From: Gonatopus flavifemur
Lineage: Eukaryota; Arthropoda; Insecta; Hymenoptera; Dryinidae
Direction of reading: 5' to 3'
Length of the DNA: 64,000 bases
Assembly (NCBI GenBank): GCA_018340375.1
Contig: JAFFJZ010000004.1
Location: 34,694,001-34,758,000, forward strand
The notes under the pieces are model-generated. The model made no database searches and was not told where the DNA came from. It was given only the letters and a program-made list of their open reading frames with translations. Every line of letters starts with the position of its first letter. Position 1 is the first letter of the stretch. The translations under genes and the position numbers were made by a program. This document shows positions 32,411 through 43,649 of this stretch, in pieces.

Positions 32411-33020
32411 GTTCCGAGTGCTTTTGCTGTTCCAAATTCCAAATTGAAAATTTTCTTATAAACAGCAGACCGAAAGGTCCAATGGCATGTTTTCTTGTTT
32501 ATTCCATGTATGCTTTTGATATGGAAAAAAAGATTATTACCTCACATCGAATAGGACAGGCACACAAGTAACTTGAAAATTACGAAAAATAGTAAAAAAA
32601 CACATTTTTACAGTTCACTGCTATTCTTTGGGGATACCTATTGAGTCACTTTTGATATTCTTCAGAGCAACTGCTATCTTTCAGCTTCAAAATGCCACCT
32701 TGAACGTTGAAATAGTTTTCATTTTTAAAAATTCGCAGTCACAAACATAAGACTTCAAAAACAGCACTTCTGAAGTGTGTTCATTGGTCTGGAATGGATT
32801 TGACAGAATATAAAAATCAAATAGCCGTGAATTTCCTTTTCTTACACCTCAGAGAAGATCTTTACCAAGTATGACGAAAATATAAAATAGTGCGACAACC
32901 AATTTTTTATTTTTCTGACGATTTTATATGGAATGACCCTGTTTGAGTTTATCACTAATTCAAATATTCGCAAACCGGAATCTTCTAACATCAAGTGATG
33001 ACACGATTTTTTTTTTTCAG
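32411..33020. other. Non-coding stretch, possible intron
   Basis: No ORF of interest. It ends in a long T-run plus CAG that would serve as the acceptor of the following candidate exon. Confidence 0.35.
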
Positions 33021-33125
33021 TGGATTTTCTTCCCTTTTTGACAACGGAAAAACTGAAATCAGAAGGCGTAAGCAGAAAAAGAAAAGCTGTAGCGCAGACC
33101 ATCGAAAATGCAATTTACGGAACCC
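33021..33125 (+). CDS. Candidate internal coding exon, unidentified
   Basis: A 105-nt open segment lies between a strong acceptor (T-run then CAG ending at 33020) and a strong donor (GTGAGTGT from 33126). In the open frame it encodes a basic peptide that includes DFLPFLTTEKLKSEG, SRKRKAVAQTIENAIY. The length is a multiple of three, so it could be skipped or included without shifting the frame. I do not recognise the protein and see no partner exon. It may belong to a host gene whose other exons lie far away, or to an old element. Confidence 0.4.
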
Positions 33126-33600
33126 GTGAGTGTATAATACGTATCTTTGATTTTCATCTTTCTTTCGGAAGATTCTTAGGACAAGGAATTGAAAATAACA
33201 TTCTGCAATGAAATATTCAGAAATTAAAAGATCTTGAGCTTAATCTCGCCGTGAGATTGGATACGGCGAATACAACCGCAAGCATACGAAAAATCGTTTA
33301 CTCTTATTTGTACTGCAAATAGTTTTCAGTAAATGTGAATAACTGTACGGTATTGTTACTATTATCAAAATACTTCGTCGTAATAACAAAACCTTTGTGG
33401 ACTTGACAGAGTTTTTGTTGTTTAATCAAAACTTTTTCTTCAGTGTGAATAATCAAGAATTAGCTAGGAGATTTGTTCTTTGTTTGTCCACAGCAAAATT
33501 ATCACATCAGAATTTTGCAGCTATTCAAATATCAACCACTGAAATTGTGTCGTGACAACTACGAATTCTTGCTGTGGCAGTTAATAAATGGCTGAAGCTG
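33126..33600. other. Non-coding, AT-rich
   Basis: Contains dyads of GTAATAAC/CAAAATTAT type but no gene. Confidence 0.4.
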
Positions 33601-33917
33601 CTCTCTAAATTCCTTGGAGTGAAAAATTCACTCTTGAAGAGTGAAAATACTGCAAGTCCAGGAAGAGTGAGATTTCACTCCTAAAAAGTGATTTTTCACT
33701 CCATAAGAGTGGATTCTCACTCCAACAGAATGAAGGTCCAACTGGATTTGAAGAGTGAAATTTCAGCTTTTTGTAAGAGTGAAATCCTCACTCCAAAAGG
33801 GTGAAAATTCACTCCCATGGAGTGAAAACTCTCTATAGGAGTGGAATCTCACGGTTGTTGGACTGACAGTATGTTCACTCTTTGAGAGTGGATTTCCACT
33901 CCAAGAAATTTAGAGAG
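33601..33917. mobile_element. Palindrome-module MITE, GAGTGAAAATTCACTC family
   Basis: Ends CTCTCTAAATTCCTTGGAGTG and the inverse of CTCTCTAAATTTCTTGGAGTG. The whole interior is reiterated GAGTG...CACTC dyads (AGTGAAAAATTCACTC, AGTGATTTTTCACTCC and others). No ORF. Confidence 0.75.
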
Positions 33918-34112
33918 TGCAATCATTTCGGCCGTAGTAGCGAAAAAAATGGGATTGAACAGCGAGCAGCTGTCACAGTGAATTCCCTTTTGATCGGTGT
34001 AGTTGAGTGAACTGAATGTCGATTGACATGAATGGGCGGGTATTGAGGGTCGCGTCGTATGGAGTTGAGAAAAGGCGGAAAGCAGATCGCGTGATCTTTA
34101 GTTGAAAATGCA

Positions 34113-34358
34113 CACTGAAAAAAAAATGTTTTCCAACTAAATGAATAGTTTATTTGTCCCCTCTCCATTACATATTCCTTGGAATTAATGAAATATTTAA
34201 TCAAATTAAATAATGGAATGCTTGCCCCAAATAAATTAGTTTTGTAAACAAATGATTTATTAGGCACGAGTAATCAATTTGTGCATCCAATTGAATATTT
34301 AATTTCTACAAATAAATATTTTATGGAGAGAGGACGAATAAATATTTTTTCTAGCGCA
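34113..34358. mobile_element. Probable AT-rich MITE with degenerate ends
   Basis: CACACTGAAAAAAAAATG faces ATATTTTTTCTAGCGC. Internal AATAAATATTT and AAATATTTAAT dyads. The end match is weak. Confidence 0.35.
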
Positions 34359-34580
34359 CAGTAGGAAATTTGGTGTATTTTCAACACACGTGCATATCCC
34401 AAACGGCCATTCAAAATTTGTGTGAAATATTGACACCAAGGTTGTGAGAAAGTAACCTAAAACTGTCAAGTTTTCATTGAAAGTTTGTCAATTTGACACT
34501 TATCCGAGTTGATTTCGAACACGAAATTTGGGTGGATCGTTTCTAACACAAAACTTCTCATTGAGTGGAAGTGACTGTTC
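34357..34580. mobile_element. Truncated relative of the CACAGTT MITE
   Basis: CACAGTAGGAAATTTGGTG, then a CCCAAACGG line as in 7631-7720. The right end is missing; the next MITE follows directly. Confidence 0.55.
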
Positions 34581-34581
34581 C

Positions 34582-34872
34582 ATACCTACAAAATCAAGGC
34601 AGCGCTTCTGGCGGTGGTGCTACCATTCACTTATACAGTTAAAAATCTTCTGTACATATATGGCTTCATTTATGTATGGAAATAGGAGCGACTTGGTAGT
34701 ATTTTTACTAGGAGCACTATTTGGTAGCGCTGAGGTAGTGCTACGTTATAAATTGAATCATATATATGTTATGGTAGCATGCAGTCTCACGGTAATGGAG
34801 AAGCTACTACGTTGCTACCACTAGCACTGCTGGTAGCGGAAACGTGAATTTGGAAGCACTTTGCTGGCTGGG
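34582..34872. mobile_element. CCCAGCCA MITE, copy 2
   Basis: Same sequence as 56972-57286 (AAATCAAGGCAGCGCTTCTG onward) and inverse of 18824-19138. The left terminus is mutated or lost (ACCTACAAAATC); the right end CTTTGCTGGCTGGG is intact. Confidence 0.75.
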
Positions 34873-35539
34873 ATAATTTTAGTGGTTAGTATGTGGATAG
34901 TGAAACAATTTAGCTGTGATATTTTACAGTTAGAAGAATGGTTGTGGCATCTAAAAAATAGCTCCTATTACTAATTTTTAGCAATCCAAGTATTATCGGA
35001 TTATTTCTTTCCAGTGAAGTGAAAAATAGTAAACGCGATGAAAACTATAGCTCAAAAATAGCTACCATGGTGGATTTTTAGCGATACAAATATCAAAATC
35101 ATTTTTCGTGAGTGAAAAACTACGAACAAGTTCCAGGTTTTTATGAAACGTTCTTAATTTCAAACTGAATTGTTTGCTGTGTTTTGTCACTTCGTTCAGG
35201 AAAATTCCACTGTACAAATTTCTAGAGTGATAACGATTTTTCTTACTGTAGCAGCTAATCAGCAACCACGATGACAAGTTCTTCAGTGTGACAACGAAAA
35301 CAATGAAGCGAAGAACACAATCCTCACATCAACAGATTCAAAGTTCTTTTGATGTCCTAATAGCAAAAGTTGCAGTGCAACTTTTCTTTCAGTTGTGCTA
35401 CACTAGTTTGTGTCTTGTTGTTAGGAAATTGCTTGAGCTCACGTATCATCGCTTCATGTATTCAAAAATCTTTGCAGCACCATGACAACAACTTTCAAGT
35501 TTGCTTCATGTTGCTGTGCATTTGGAGATGCACCCACCC
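34873..35539. other. Non-coding stretch, no gene seen
   Basis: Short ORFs only. Some ATAGCTCC/AGCTACCA words suggest worn dyad repeats. Confidence 0.4.
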
Positions 35540-35830
35540 AGCAACTCCGAGTTGAAAAATTTTGACGGTTTTTGTTCTCATATTTGGTTTTTAGACTGAT
35601 TTTGTCCTGATTGTTGAATAATGTGGACAAAATTCAGACTTTTTCAAGATTTTAGTCCGAGTTCCTCCTCAATCACTCTTATTTATTGGAGGAGAAATTC
35701 CGATTAAAATATTGAGAAAGCCCTGTTTTTTTGCTCTATGCAACAACCAAGACAGAATCAGTCTCAGAATCAAATATGAGGGTAAAAATTGTTCAAATTT
35801 TTCAACCCGGAGCTTCCCAAAAACGGTTGC
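35540..35830. repeat. Foldback repeat with GTTGAA termini, copy 2
   Basis: CTCCGAGTTGAAAAATTTTGAC faces AATTTTTCAACCCGGAG. TGATTTTGTCCTGATTGTTG is mirrored by CAACAACCAAGACAGAATCA. Related to 17335-17590. Confidence 0.6.
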
Positions 35831-36289
35831 TCCATGTTGTTGGGAAGCGTTACAAATCTTTTTAGCAATTTGCTGTCTGGTTATTTATTGGATGAGATAT
35901 GAAGAAATGGAAAAATGTCATTAACAGTTGATGTGAAATGCCTGGATGATATTCGGAGAAAATTGTTGGGAAAGATATTCAGTTTCTCACCTCACTTTCT
36001 CCGCAGCTATACTGTATCTTAAGCTAAGATGTTAGTCAAGTGGGTTAAGATATAAGTTGAGATATTCAGCTGTCAATCAAGAATATGCATTCCTAAAAAT
36101 ATTCAAGAATACATTTTCTCCGTTTTGGTAATTATTTCTCTCAGTGTAAGCTTAACAAAGAATCATCTAGGCCTAATGTAGGGGGAATTGGAACATTTTC
36201 ACGTTTCATTTGTTTCCATACCCACTTTCTTCACTTTTAGAGCTTCATCAGAGGTCGGATCTATTGGAACGACGAAGTGAATATTTGTG
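35831..36289. other. Non-coding with TCTTAAGCTAAGAT-type dyads
   Basis: At about 36010-36080 short dyads of TATCTTAAGCTAAGATGTTAG type occur. No gene seen. Confidence 0.4.
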
Positions 36290-36540
36290 GAACTAAGTCC
36301 ATGTCCTGTCAGATCCGATGTTGGATCTGAACTGATTCAATCGGATCTTTTTGGATCTGGCCGAATCCAGTGGAATCCATTCATACCAGGAAATGAATAT
36401 TTTCGGAACCACGTCCATGCTCTATCAAATCTGTCCGTATCTAATCGAATCTGTGCAGATCCAATCAGATCCAGTGAGATCCAATTCGGATATAATTGAA
36501 TTTTATTGCATCCGATCAAATCTAATCATTCTTTTCCGGG
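36290..36540. repeat. GATCC-module repeat
   Basis: GGATCTG, CAGATCC and AATCxGATC words recur roughly every 10 bp, e.g. GTGCAGATCCAATCAGATCC, giving periodic ORFs on both strands. Confidence 0.6.
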
Positions 36541-36656
36541 AGAGTACAACACACAGAAAAAAATTGATTTTCTCCATATCCGCATAGCTAAAAGTTAGCT
36601 GTGGTGGCTATTGCTTAGCTTTGGCCAGAAACGCTATCGCTAAGGTGACTAAAATT

Positions 36657-37795
36657 GAACCCACGGGAAGAAGAACTCGACGAGCGCTCGAACCGCGGTA
36701 AAAGTATTGTCCAAGCGGTCACGTGGGGGACCGAAAAAAAAGCCAGAATTTTGGAAAACTAAGAATACTGAGTGATAGGGCTTGAAAAATCAATACGAGT
36801 GTTCGTCTACAATGTTTTTCTATGATCAATAGTTTTCGAGAAAAAAATTAAAAAGTACCTCTTTTTCTCGTACTAAAAATGAATGTTTTTTCATCTTAAA
36901 CTCGTTATAACTCGAGCAGTTTTCAACGTATCAAGATGAGTCTTGCAGATTCTAATTCGGAACACTCCCCCGAAGATGACGATCTCGACAAAATTTTCAA
37001 AAATTGATGCAAAATTAATGAATTTTCAATTTGAAGTGAAAACTTGGTTTTCAACGAAGAGGAAAACTTTGCATTGAAAAAGTGTCGGGGGAAGTATGAG
37101 CTACGTAAAACGTCCAGCGACAAAGTTGTTCGCTAGTGTGCGGACAAACTTTATGGGAAGTTTCAGATCAATTGGACTATTGGTTCGAAAGATACAGCGA
37201 TTTATCCATCAGCTCGCAACGGAAATTTCTCATGACTCTACATCGTTTACCTGCTGAATATGAGGATCCGAATGAAAGGTTGCATTCACTCGATTTCTCA
37301 AGGTAGATTCATGTTTTTTTGGTCGAAGCATCCAAATATCCAACTATTTTTGCAAAATTCGTTATACATTGTTTTTTTTATAAACAATTTTTATTCAACG
37401 CATCATTGTTCAATCCTCATTCTGCAAGATGAAAATTAAAGATTGAACATTTGTGTGCTCTCTCGAATTCAATAGTTTCCGAAACTTATTTCACGATTAC
37501 TTGGCCAAATCTTATCGGAATGATATAAACATTGATATCCAGATTCGATGTGTATTGCCGAAGCTTGTAAAATGATTCGAATGATGAAAACATTTCGTTT
37601 TTCAATAATATTTGATAACGAATTAGTGGCTCTCAGGCTCGTGTTTTCCGAGTTTCAAGGACACAAAGTGTCGAGCGAAATGTGAAATTGAGAAAACTTC
37701 GAACAATAAAGTTATGCTCTTATGTTTGAGGGAGTTTTTCTGGAAATTTGAAATTAATCGAACAAAAAATATGGGGTTTATGATTTATGTAAAAC
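36657..37795. repeat. Left 1.14-kb TIR of the 5-kb element
   Basis: Pairs with 40511-41650; the inner edge is ...TTTATGTAAAAC. No ORF is shared in frame by both arms. Confidence 0.88.
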
Positions 37796-37993
37796 AAGCG
37801 GAGCCGCCGAGCACGCAGGACCTTGGTGTTGACGAATGAAGACACAAAACATCACATAAAAACAAATGCCTATATAGTAATTGCAACCGTAAGAATAGAA
37901 AACATTGCTCCCTCCGATGTGAGAAAAAGTGCATAATTCCACATTTTGAACAATTTTATTATTGAATTTATTTTTCGGGTTAGTGTAATAATA

Positions 37994-39713
37994 ATGTCTG
38001 ATAAAAACAGTTCAAAAACTGGTCGAAAACGTACAAGGAATCCGAACAAGTGGATAAAGAACAAAAATAAAAAGGCTAAAAATGAGGTTTGTATATTCCG
38101 TATATATATTTAGTATAATACAGTGTGCAATGGAATGGTGCTGTCAACAAATTTCTTAATTTTCCATGCATAACTGAGACATAATACATTGTATTTTCGC
38201 AGTCAACGATGTATGAATATTTCTGTATCGAACAGTCATCCAACCCATAGAGCATCGAAGATTTCATTACGACCGCAGAAATCTAACGTTTGAAATATTG
38301 GAATATTCTTGTAATATTGCTGCATGTCGTACTGAGATTTCAAAGTCCTTTCACAAATATTGCAATGTCCGCTAATCTTACATTGCAATACAAGATTTCT
38401 GAATTATTTTTGAAATATTTCAAGAACATTTATGAAATATTTCATTGTAACGTTTCTTTTGTAATATATCTGAGACATTGCAAATAGGTAACATTTCAGT
38501 TGACAGATTTTTGATATATTCTTGTGGAACAATATTGAAATGTAATGAAGATGAAAGAATGAAATACAATTGATACATTACTGGAATAATTTTTAAATAG
38601 TGTGTTACAGTCGATACAAAATTATTACTTAAAAATAATTATTCAATGTTGAAAACTTGGATAGTGTTTGGAATATCGAATTGCATAACGCGATCATTTG
38701 GTATTACAGGGACGAGAATATGTTTCGACTTCTGGGAAATCTATTGCAGCTAAGCAATTCAAACCCGTAAATTCGTGCTGCGTCAAACAGTGTTCCCAAA
38801 ATATTCCTGTTCAACAACAACAAAAATTTCATGACACATTTTGGAACTATGGCGAATATGATTCTCAAAATATTTTCCTCGCTGGATTAATGAAAAAGAG
38901 AGCGCCAAATGGTACAGGAAATGCGCAGAATAAAGTTGTTTTGTGGAATTATTTTTTGCATGCTGAATTCGGTGACATAAAGACTTGTCAAAAATTTTTA
39001 TGTAATTTATTGAACATAGGACAAAGGCGATTTACAACTATACAGAAAAAGATATTACATGATGAAACTATCGAAGATGAAAAAAATATACGCTTTGTTT
39101 TTGGAATATTATACAGCGAAAACAGGTTGTGAAAAATCCTCCGATTGATTTATCAACCTACTCTCAATATTTTAATCGTCATTTGAATTTTTCTTTCTCA
39201 ATACCACGCACTGATGTTTGTAACATGTGTTTTGAACAAGAGCGGCAAAACAATCCTGGTGATGAGTTCATTATTACAATGGAGCTTAATTATTACAATA
39301 AAATTTATTTTCGGATGGTTGCGGTGGTCAGAATAAAAACCGTTTCCTCGTCTCTTTCTTATCATCGTTGGCTCAAGAATTGCAACTTGAATTTGAACAT
39401 GTGTATCCAGTTCGTGGACATTCATACTGCTCTTGCGATCGGGATTTTGGAGTATATGGCAAAAAAAAAGAAACAACTTGAAACTATTGAAACGGATGAA
39501 GACTACATTGATCTCATAGAAAGTGCAAGAAATCCACCATTTGAAATTGTCAGAGAAGTAAATTGCCCAGTCCGAGCTGCTCCAACTGGCATAAGTGCAG
39601 AGAAGATGAAAGATTGACAAACTTTATTAAAATATTTGAATCCAAAAGGTGTAAAATTTTTTGGAAGCTTATTTTCGAAAATATCAATTAGAAAACCTAA
39701 AAATAACGAATAA
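37994..39713 (+). pseudogene. Two-exon putative transposase of the 5-kb element, broken
   Basis: Exon 1 (37994-38086) starts ATG and encodes 31 residues ending in a basic KNKNKKAKNE tail, followed by a GTTTGT donor. The acceptor TTACAG ends at 38709 and exon 2 continues in phase with GREYVSTSGKSIAAKQFK and the Cys motif NSCCVKQC. Downstream motifs appear in different frames: FWNYGEYDSQNIFLAGLM, DVCNMCFEQER, then SDGCGGQNKN with a candidate catalytic Asp and EFEHVYPVRGHSYCSCDRDF. The end is LLKYLNPKGVKF...KNNE to TAA at 39711-39713. Frame breaks near 39127, 39300 and 39410, a TGA at 39615-39617 and a probable deletion before SDGCGG disable it. The SDxCGGQNKN/GHSY-CDRDF set recurs in insect transposon-linked proteins (DUF7869-like, from memory). 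Confidence 0.75.
38200..38640. repeat. Dispersed repeat inside the intron, copy 1
   Basis: Inverse of 56310-56700, e.g. GATATATTCTTGTGGAAC, AGACATTGCAAATAGGTAAC and CTAATCTTACATTGCAATAC. Internal AATATT/GAAATATTTC dyads. It makes up most of the 623-bp intron, implying an insertion into the intron. Confidence 0.65.
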
Positions 39714-39837
39714 TTATTCACTCTAATGATATAATTTCTTTTTTTGGTTCAAAATATATTGTATGCAGTTTGAATCGTTTATTTACATGAATTTTTTACA
39801 GTGTATTGTGTCCAAGGGGGGCAATTTCTGTTCATTT

Positions 39838-40126
39838 CACGGAGAAAAAAGATTTCGCTATCTGAATGAATCCGTCTTCGCTAAGTGGATTGAATAGAAA
39901 TTCGCTGTATTGACGAACCAATGCGCTGAATTAACGAACTAATTTGCTGTTTTTACGTATTGATTCGTTATAATTATCAGTCCTTCGCTGGTCTTGCGAA
40001 GCTTGATTTGTTGAAAATATCATTGGCGTTTATTTCAGCAAACTGGCTTGCTGTCCATATAATAACGAGCGAATTTCGCTGGAACAGCGAAATCCTTGCT
40101 ATTCCAGCGAATCTTTTTTCTCCGTG
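39838..40126. mobile_element. Palindrome-module MITE, CACGGAGA family (copy 3)
   Basis: Ends CACGGAGAAAAAAGATTTCG and the inverse of CACGGAGAAAAAAGATTCGC. The interior shows TTCGCTG, CAGCGAA and CGAACxAAT dyads. This is the best-preserved pair of ends in the family within the window. Confidence 0.8.
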
Positions 40127-40128
40127 TA

Positions 40129-40235
40129 CCCTCACAACACAACTGCTTTCAGTTACCTTTCGATACCTTTCTAAAACGTGTAACACCTTTCAGAAAGGTA
40201 TCGAAAGGTAACGGAAAGCAGTTGTGCTGTTAGGG
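40129..40235. mobile_element. 107-bp near-perfect hairpin MITE
   Basis: CCCTCACAACACAACTGC...AAAGGTATCGAAAGG pairs along almost its whole length; TA on each side (40127-40128 and 40236-40237). The left TA abuts the end of the preceding MITE. Confidence 0.75.
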
Positions 40236-40510
40236 TAACATTGAATTCGAATTCAATTTGTCCGAATTCAATTTGTCCGAATTCAATTGGACAATCATGT
40301 TTATAAACAATTCAAAGTTCACTAGCATTTCCAAATCATTTATGACTGAAGGAAAAGTACAAATAATGAACTTTTATCACGAGGTTTGTATGTGTCATAT
40401 ATGATGTGAATGATATCCAAGCACGTTGCATGAGACATTTTAAACTTGTCTGAAATATATTTCAAGACATGAACATGATTTTATACAGGACCCGTTCATA
40501 AGACGAGATC

Positions 40511-41650
40511 GTTTTACATAAATCATAAACCCCATATTTTTTGTTCGATTAATTTCAAATTTCCAGAAAAACTTCCTCAAACATAAGAGCATAACTTTAT
40601 TGTTCGAAGTTTTCTCAATTTCACATTTCGCTCGACACTTTGTGTCCTTGAAACTCGGAAAACACGAGCCTGAGAGCCACTAATTCGTTATCAAATATTA
40701 TTGAAAAACGAAATGTTTTCATCATTCGAATCATTTTACAAGCTTCGGCAATACACATCGAATCTGGGTATCAATGTTTATATCATTCCGATAAGATTTG
40801 GCCAAGTAATCGTGAAATCAGTTTCGGAAACTATTGAGTTCGAGAGAGCACACAAATGTTCAGTCTCTAATTTTCATCTTGCAGAATAAGGATTGAACAA
40901 TGATGCGTTGAATAAAAATTGTTTTTAAAAAAAAACAATGTATAACGAATTTTGCAAAAAAAGTTGGATATTTGGATGCTTCGACCAAAAAAACATGAAT
41001 CTACGTTGAAAAATCGAGTGAATGCAACCTTTCATTCGGATCCTCATATTCAGCAGGTAAACGACGTAGGGTCATGGGAAATTTCCGTTGCGAGCTGATG
41101 GATAAATCGCTGTCTCCTCCGAACCAATAGTCCAATTGATCTGAAACTTTCCATAAAGTTTGTCCGCACACTAGCGAACAACTTTGTCGCTGGAAGTTTT
41201 TCGTAGCTCATACTTCCCCCGACACTTTTTCAATGCAAAGTTCTCCTCTTCGTTGAAAACCGAGTTTTCACTTCAAATTGAAAATTCATTAATTTCGCAT
41301 CAATTTTTGAAAATTTTGTCGGGATCGTCATCTTCGGGGGAGTGTTCCGAATTAGAATCTGCAAGACTCATCTTGATACGTTGAAAACTGCTCGAGTTAT
41401 AACGAGTTTAAGATGAAAAAACATTCATTTTTAGTACGAGAAAAAGAGGTACTTTTTAATTTTTTTCTCGAAAACTATTGATCATAGAAAAACATTGTAA
41501 ACGAACACTCGTATTGATTTTTCAAGCCCTATCACTCAGTATTTTTAGTTTTCCAAAAGTCCGTTTTTTTTTTCGGTCCCCCACGTGACCGCTTGGACAA
41601 TACTTTTACCGCGGTTCGAGCGCTCGTCGAGTTCTTCTTCCCGTGGGTTC
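40511..41650. repeat. Right 1.14-kb TIR of the 5-kb element
   Basis: Inverse of 36657-37795. Small indels, e.g. in the A/T-run next to the GGTCCCCCACGTGACC block, show independent drift since insertion. Confidence 0.88.
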
Positions 41651-42007
41651 AATTCAGCTGTTGCAGCAATATTTGTTGACTGTCTAAATATCAAATACAC
41701 GAAGTAGCTACAACAGCTAGTTCCCAGCTACCATAGCGAATCTTTTGTTTCTGTGCAGCTGGATGAGCAGCTGTGTTATCTAGAAACAGTCTTCGTAACA
41801 AATCCTTGACCAGCCAGAGATTATAAAATCATTCCTCTCCATATATTGCACAGAAAACTTCTACAGACAAAATGGAACAATTTTTCTATCCAACGAATTT
41901 TCAAAGAAAATGAATTTATAATCCTAGTGAGTATTTTCCCCTCAAAATTTTCAGCATTCCTTATGTTCTTCAAATGATACCAGACAGTTATCTATTGTGT
42001 CGATTTC

Positions 42008-42121
42008 GGAATTCTTTCAGACGCCTTTTTTATGAAGTCTGGAAGTTATCAGGAAGTTACGTAACTCAGATCAGTTCCTGATAACTTCCAGATCTCATAA
42101 GAAGGCATCTAAAAGATTTCC
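42008..42121. mobile_element. 114-bp hairpin MITE
   Basis: GGAATTCTTTCAGACGCC pairs with GGCATCTAAAAGATTTCC, and GAAGTTATCAGGAA with TTCCTGATAACTTC. No coding capacity. Confidence 0.65.
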
Positions 42122-42282
42122 AAAATTGGCGCATTAGAAACTTTCTGATATCATTTAGAACACTGATGAATGTTGAAAATGTTGCGGTCAAAAATGTTCA
42201 CTGGAATAAAAACTTTACATGATATGATAATTATCATCCAAGATATGACTATTTCATACAAATAGTTTCTCCTATCGTCTAG

Positions 42283-42750
42283 GATCCCAAATGAAGAGAG
42301 AGTCAGCAGGAGAAGGTCCAACAGCGAAGCGCCAGAAGTTGACTTTAGGAACATTAAGATCTAGTAACAGTGATGAAAAATTGTCAGATCCTCGAGTGCA
42401 AGAATTACTTCAGAAGACAGTAGAGCTAACGGATGAATGGTCGAGTCATCAACTGGAAAATCTCTACTCTTCTCTTGAGCTTACTATGGAGAGGAATGGA
42501 AAAGAAACTTATATAGATGCTATGAATGAATGTCTTTACAATTTTGAAGAAATGGAAAAAATGAAAAGACAAGCGAAAGCAGAAGGAATATTTTGAACTT
42601 GAACTGAAAAATGAATACAATATTATATAAATCCATCCAATCCTCTGAAACTGTCATTTTTATGTGTGTGGAAATGTTTTTCCGTAGACTGTTTGTCCAT
42701 GTTATACGTCATGTACACGTCTTACATTTGTTTTGCAGAATAAAATGTTA
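42283..42750 (+). CDS. Small host-like gene, terminal exon (CDS 42291-42596)
   Basis: An acceptor-like TTTCTCCTATCGTCTAG ends at 42282. The ATG at 42291 opens a 101-codon ORF to a TGA at 42594-42596, and AATAAA at 42739-42744 follows as a polyadenylation signal. The product is small and charged. It has a KRQKL basic patch at residues 13-17 (possible nuclear signal) and two predicted helical stretches (VQELLQKTVELTDEW and LENLYSSLELTMERN). It ends in a Glu/Met/Lys-rich helix (NFEEMEKMKRQAKAEGIF). There is no signal peptide or membrane segment. I do not recognise the family. Non-repetitive composition, clean codons and 3' processing signals suggest a real host gene, possibly with a 5' UTR exon further upstream. 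Confidence 0.6.
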
Positions 42751-43649
42751 TATATTTCTTAGATGATTGATATTCCAATATTAATTACCGTCCCAAGCAG
42801 CAACAGAAGTTCAAAGTATATACGAAATAGAAACGTTCGTAGAATGTACGAATTAGATACGAAGAATATATAATTAACGTTCATAAAATATTCGAATGAG
42901 ACTGTTTTGAATATACTTAAAACGTACATAGTACATCCGAAATGTACGATATTCATTCAATCGACGTTCGATTGACGTCCCATCGTATATTCGATTACAT
43001 ACGTTCGATGAATATGCTGTCACGTCCTGGGTGTTTTTATCCAGGACGGCAATTTAAACTAATTCCCCTATTTATCAATTAAGAAAGGGAGGGATAGGAT
43101 TGAGGATTTCAAAAATAGTTATTAAAGGTGAAACCAGTAAAGAGATTTGAAATCTGGTAAGATCACATGTTCATTCTTGAACTAATTATTATATACATTG
43201 AAATTTCTTTTGGGGCGAGGCCCGCTTGAAATAATTTGGAATCACAATAAAATAAGAGAATATTTTGAATTCTATGTAGTTTAAACATCTACTCGGGTAC
43301 TCAAGTGTTCCTGAACTCTAACGTCAGCTATTCTGAGTGTTTCCTCTAATTCACGCTGTTAAAACAAACAAATTCGGATTTTATAAACGTGTGACAAGAG
43401 AAAAATGTGTTCTTGAGAGGGGGAAATCAAAATTTACTGAAAATTTGGATGGAAAAGAAAAACTAATGTGGTAACAATCAGTAAAAGATAGAATCGAAGT
43501 AACAAAGGGGTTTGAGGGTAGCTAGCCTTGTAATTTAATGAATATTGAATACAAAGGGCCAGACAAATGATGAATACAAACTCAGAGCATTTGTCTGGGA
43601 AGGGACCGTATGAACATACGGAAGATCAGGTGATACTTACATATCGTTT

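Larger units (their letters stand above)
36657..41650 (+). mobile_element. 4,994-bp DNA transposon with 1.14-kb TIRs (Sola-like?)
   Basis: Begins GAACCCACGGGAAGAAGAAC and ends with its exact inverse; AATT stands at 36653-36656 and 41651-41654. The terminal inverted repeats span 36657-37795 and 40511-41650 (1,139 and 1,140 bp) with few differences. Between them lies a two-exon gene (37994-39713) plus later MITE insertions at 39838-40126 and 40129-40235. Because it sits inside another MITE, the boundaries and the apparent 4-bp duplication can be inferred from the split; AATT could alternatively be the palindromic outer edge of the TIR. Four-bp duplications and DDD-type transposases are reported for the Sola superfamily; assignment to it is my inference. 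Confidence 0.85.
36552..41755. mobile_element. CACGGAGA-type palindrome-module MITE split by the 5-kb element
   Basis: The left part (36552-36656) starts CACAGAAAAAAATTGATTTT with AGCTAAAAGTTAGCT dyads. The right part (41651-41755) has AGCTACAACAGCTAG dyads and ends GAATCTTTTGTTTCTGTG, the inverse of the start. Together they form one roughly 205-bp MITE of the CACGGAGA/CACAGAAA type, into which the element at 36657-41650 inserted. Confidence 0.7.
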
